The position numbers were made by a program, and so were the translations under genes. A DNA stretch of 10,226 nucleotides from Cellvibrionales bacterium UBA4495 (GTDB lineage: Bacteria; Pseudomonadota; Gammaproteobacteria; Pseudomonadales; Porticoccaceae), in the NCBI GenBank assembly GCA_002388905.1, contig DGNJ01000059.1:1-10226 (forward strand), written 5' to 3'. Numbering within the stretch: the first letter of the stretch is position 1; every line of letters starts with the position of its first letter. The notes beneath the pieces were generated by a model. That model did no database searches. It was not told where the DNA came from and worked only from the letters and a program-made list of their open reading frames with translations. This document shows positions 8,147-10,226 of this stretch, piece by piece.

Positions 8147-8196
8147 CCTGGCGCTGAGGGTTTCATTCCGATGTTGAACGGTGCCCGGCCCGACCG

Positions 8197-8224
8197 TTAA
8201 AGCGCCGGGAGCCTGTGCTATAGT
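8197..8224 (+). promoter_or_regulatory. Extended -10 promoter upstream of pcm
   Basis: TGCTATAGT (8216-8224) combines an extended TGn element with a 5-of-6 -10 hexamer TATAGT. TTAAAG at 8197-8202, 16 bp upstream, is a poor -35, as is common when the extended element is present. Transcription would start near 8231, 28 nt before the GTG start of pcm. This rules out the upstream in-frame codons at 8181 as the pcm start if the promoter is used. It would drive pcm and likely the DUF368 gene. Confidence 0.5.
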
Positions 8225-8258
8225 GCGATTTTTAAAACAAGCGGCGAGAGGGGACTCG

Positions 8259-8930
8259 GTGAATTCCATTGATCTTGGCGGCGTGGGCATGACTTCCCAG
8301 CGCACCCGCGAGCGATTGATCGAGCGGCTGAGGGAACGGGGAATCGACAACGAGAGAGTGCTGGAAGTGATGCGCGTCATGCCCAGGCACATTTTCCTCG
8401 ATGAGGCCCTGTCCCATCGCGCCTACGAGGACACGGCCCTGCCCATCGGTTATTCCCAGACCATATCCCAACCCTATATTGTCGCCCTTATGACCCAGTT
8501 GCTGCTCGCCGCCGGGCCCCGGGCCAGGGTGCTGGAAGTGGGTACCGGCTGTGGTTACCAGGCGGCAATACTGTCCCAGCTGGTGGACCAGGTCTACACC
8601 GTGGAGCGTATCAAGCCCCTGCTGGCGAAAGCCCGGGAACGTTTCCGGCTGCTGGGCTTGCGCAATGTGACCGCGCTTCACTCCGACGGCGGCTTGGGCT
8701 GGGATCAGCACGCGCCCTACGACGCCATTATCACCACTGCCGCCCCCCGACAGGTGCCCGAAGAGCTACTTTACCAGCTGGCGCCGGATGGCCTGCTGGT
8801 CATTCCCGTGGGCACCGACGACGGCCAGGAGTTACGCGTCATCCATCGCCAGGGCGATTCCAGTCACTTCGAGGAAGAGGTGGTGACCCACGTCAAGTTT
8901 GTGCCGCTGCTCAGCGGCGTCGCCCGCTAA
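8259..8930 (+). CDS. pcm: Pcm, protein-L-isoaspartate O-methyltransferase
   Basis: Cytosolic repair enzyme that methylates isoaspartyl residues in aged proteins with S-adenosylmethionine. From GTG 8259 it has 223 residues. Signatures are the substrate-binding TISQP (68-72, Ser70 being the conserved Ser), SAM motif I VLEVGTGCGY (91-100), VERIKPLL (115-122) with the acidic residue that contacts ribose, YDAIITTAA (154-162), LAPDGLLVIPVG (174-185), and the terminal VKFVPLLSG. GTG 8259 is chosen for the purine-rich GAGAGGGGA (8245-8253) just before it; ATG 8289 would give the classic MTSQRTRERL N-terminus (213 residues) but has a poorer ribosome site. The gene follows truD directly, without surE, and has its own promoter candidate. 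The DUF368 gene begins 14 bp after its stop. Confidence 0.94.
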   Translation: MNSIDLGGVGMTSQRTRERLIERLRERGIDNERVLEVMRVMPRHIFLDEALSHRAYEDTALPIGYSQTISQPYIVALMTQLLLAAGPRARVLEVGTGCGYQAAILSQLVDQVYTVERIKPLLAKARERFRLLGLRNVTALHSDGGLGWDQHAPYDAIITTAAPRQVPEELLYQLAPDGLLVIPVGTDDGQELRVIHRQGDSSHFEEEVVTHVKFVPLLSGVAR

Positions 8931-8944
8931 ACCCGTCCTGCATC

Positions 8945-9865
8945 GTGCCGGCAAAGCGCAATTACCTGCTCCTCTATGCCAAGGGCCTGGCAATGGGCGC
9001 CGCCGACGTGGTGCCCGGTGTTTCCGGCGGCACCATTGCGTTTATCAGCGGTATCTACGAGGAACTGGTGAACTCCATACGCTCGGTCAATGTCGGGGCC
9101 GTGCGCTGCCTGTTCCGGGAGGGTTCCGGGGCTTTCTGGAACCGGATCAACGGCACTTTCCTGGCGGTCCTGGCGGCCGGTATCGTCACCAGCGTATTCA
9201 CTCTCGCCAGGGGGGTGAGCGTGGCCCTCGACCAATACCCGCTCCTGCTCTGGTCTTTTTTCTTCGGCCTGATAGCGGCGTCGATCTTCTATGTCGTCAG
9301 GCAGCAGCAACACTGGCGGCCTCGGGAGTGGCTGGGCCTGGGGGGAGGAACGGCAGTGGCCGTGCTGACGGCGCTGTCGCCGCCCCTCGTCCTGGAACCC
9401 ACGGCCCCGACGGTGTTTTTTGCCGGCATGCTGGCCATCTGTGCCATGATCCTGCCGGGGATATCGGGAAGCTTTATTCTGTTGCTGATTGGCATGTACC
9501 CGGTGCTTATCGACGCCCTGACCGGCTTCGACCTGGCGCGCCTGGGCCTGTTCGGGGCCGGCGCCGCCGTCGGGCTGATGGCCTTTGCCAATGTGCTTTC
9601 CTGGTTGCTGGATCACCACCACAGCACCACTCTGTCGGTGCTCACGGGCTTTCTCGCCGGTTCCCTGCTGACAGTCTGGCCCTGGAAAATCGGCGGCGGC
9701 ACCTCGGTGGCGCCGGAGTTGTTATTGCCAGGCACCTATGCCGATCGGGTTGCCGATCCACGCATGCTGGAGTGTCTGGCCGCCCTGGTGGCGGGCCTGT
9801 TATTGGTTTTGGCTCTGGAGTACCTTGGTGCGAAGGGAAGGTCGGCGAGCGGGCGATCCATTTGA
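8945..9865 (+). CDS. popT: DUF368 / PopT polyprenyl-phosphate transporter
   Basis: Polytopic inner-membrane protein of 306 residues. The DUF368 (PopT) family was shown to flip undecaprenyl phosphate back across the membrane for reuse in cell-wall and surface-glycan synthesis. The hallmark is an internal duplication: MAMGAADVVPGVSGGTIAF (17-33) and CAMILPGISGSF (166-177), two re-entrant-like PG-SG motifs in the two halves. Hydrophobic segments also occur at about 72-90, 99-118, 133-150, 158-188, 196-222, 229-245 and 275-293. WPWKIGG (245-251) is another family feature. GTG 8945 lies 14 bp after pcm, has little Shine-Dalgarno, and starts the familiar KGLAMGAADVVPG region at the right distance, so it may depend on translation of pcm. 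The specific transport function is assigned from family membership, not from this sequence alone. Confidence 0.92.
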   Translation: MPAKRNYLLLYAKGLAMGAADVVPGVSGGTIAFISGIYEELVNSIRSVNVGAVRCLFREGSGAFWNRINGTFLAVLAAGIVTSVFTLARGVSVALDQYPLLLWSFFFGLIAASIFYVVRQQQHWRPREWLGLGGGTAVAVLTALSPPLVLEPTAPTVFFAGMLAICAMILPGISGSFILLLIGMYPVLIDALTGFDLARLGLFGAGAAVGLMAFANVLSWLLDHHHSTTLSVLTGFLAGSLLTVWPWKIGGGTSVAPELLLPGTYADRVADPRMLECLAALVAGLLLVLALEYLGAKGRSASGRSI

Positions 9866-9880
9866 GGAGGGCACTTTTTG
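9864..9880 (+). promoter_or_regulatory. Strong ribosome binding site before a TTG start of nlpD
   Basis: GAGGAGG (9864-9870) is a near-perfect Shine-Dalgarno and overlaps the final two bases of the DUF368 gene's stop codon. It lies 7 nt before TTG 9878-9880, which begins a lipoprotein signal peptide in frame with the LysM domain. No ATG or GTG lies in frame between this site and the hydrophobic segment, so it decides the start. Confidence 0.85.
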
Positions 9881-10226
9881 CGACAGGGGCTGATCACACT
9901 GTGGCCGGTGCTGGCATTGTCCGCTGTCCTTGCCGCCTGCCAGGCACCGCCGCCCGCTCCGGTTATCGAGCGGGACCAGCCTCCCAGCCAGCGTATTGAC
10001 GAACACCTGGTCTCCCGCGGCGAGACCCTCTACTCCATCGCCTGGCGCTATGAACTCGATGTAGCCAAACTGGCGGCGGCCAATGGCCTGGCGCCTCCCT
10101 ATACCATCCATGTGGGTCAGACCCTGACCCTGGATACCAGCAAGACGGTTCCGCGCCGGGCCAGGCGGGATTCGGGGGACAGTGCGGTGACCGTGGCGCA
10201 ATCACCCCGCAATGCGGAAGACCGTC
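9878..10226 (+). CDS. nlpD: NlpD-like LysM lipoprotein, N-terminal part
   Basis: Outer-membrane lipoprotein that, as NlpD, activates the septal amidase AmiC during cell separation. The visible 116 residues contain a signal peptide RQGLITLWPVLALSAVLAAC with lipobox LAAC (Cys21), a Pro-rich linker (22-40), and one LysM peptidoglycan-binding domain (about 43-86: HLVSRGETLYSIAWRYELD ... YTIHVGQTLTL). A disordered, Arg- and Ser-containing stretch follows to the window edge. The C-terminal degenerate M23 peptidase (LytM) domain expected for NlpD lies beyond base 10226, so a different LysM lipoprotein remains possible, but the position after pcm is the classic nlpD locus, usually followed by rpoS. 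The start is TTG with a strong ribosome site. Its message may extend from the pcm-popT promoter. Confidence 0.9.
   Translation, partial: MRQGLITLWPVLALSAVLAACQAPPPAPVIERDQPPSQRIDEHLVSRGETLYSIAWRYELDVAKLAAANGLAPPYTIHVGQTLTLDTSKTVPRRARRDSGDSAVTVAQSPRNAEDR

Noticed and set aside
8181..8258. Longer pcm start at 8181
   Set aside because: The added residues lie over the extended -10 promoter and do not match the family; the strong ribosome site is just before 8259.

Overview
The window is a dense stretch of chromosome from a high-GC Gammaproteobacterium. The enolase, FtsB, IspD/IspF, TruD, Pcm and NlpD sequences all resemble gammaproteobacterial proteins. The order kdsA-eno-ftsB-ispD-ispF followed by truD-pcm-nlpD is the conserved neighbourhood that in many gammaproteobacteria leads to rpoS. 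I cannot place it to genus; the protein sequences look closer to pseudomonads and marine or halophilic relatives than to enterics.

Left part (1-3664, all + strand): the 3' end of kdsA (KDO-8-phosphate synthase, LPS precursor), eno (enolase), a small ABM-domain monooxygenase-like gene, then ftsB-ispD-ispF. The last three overlap by 4 bp at each junction (ATGA, GTGA), so cell division (FtsB) and the MEP isoprenoid pathway (IspD, IspF) are translationally coupled. A GC-rich 7-bp hairpin lies in the eno leader, and a plausible sigma-70 promoter precedes ftsB.

Middle part (3794-6997, all - strand, transcribed right to left): a compact three-gene operon interrupts the housekeeping run. It encodes a lipoprotein with a retropepsin-like 'ATP-dependent zinc protease' (RimB-like) domain, then a membrane protein with a cysteine-free, hence inactive, transglutaminase-like periplasmic domain fused to seven C-terminal helices, then a cytosolic RimK-related ATP-grasp ligase. 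The gap between the first two is 10 bp and the last two overlap by 4 bp. A ligase, a protease and a membrane-spanning binding module suggest a transmembrane peptide-ligation or peptide-cleavage system whose substrate is unknown to me. It is the most interesting content of the window.

Right part (7160-10226, + strand): truD (tRNA pseudouridine-13 synthase, apparently lacking about 30 internal residues), a short gap with an extended -10 promoter, pcm (isoaspartyl methyltransferase), a DUF368/PopT polyprenyl-phosphate transporter, and the start of nlpD (LysM lipoprotein activator of septal amidases), which runs off the window and starts at TTG behind a perfect Shine-Dalgarno sequence. surE, which normally sits between truD and pcm, is absent. 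Many genes here serve the envelope: KDO synthesis, isoprenoid precursors for undecaprenyl phosphate, undecaprenyl-phosphate recycling, FtsB and NlpD in division, and possibly the three-gene cassette.
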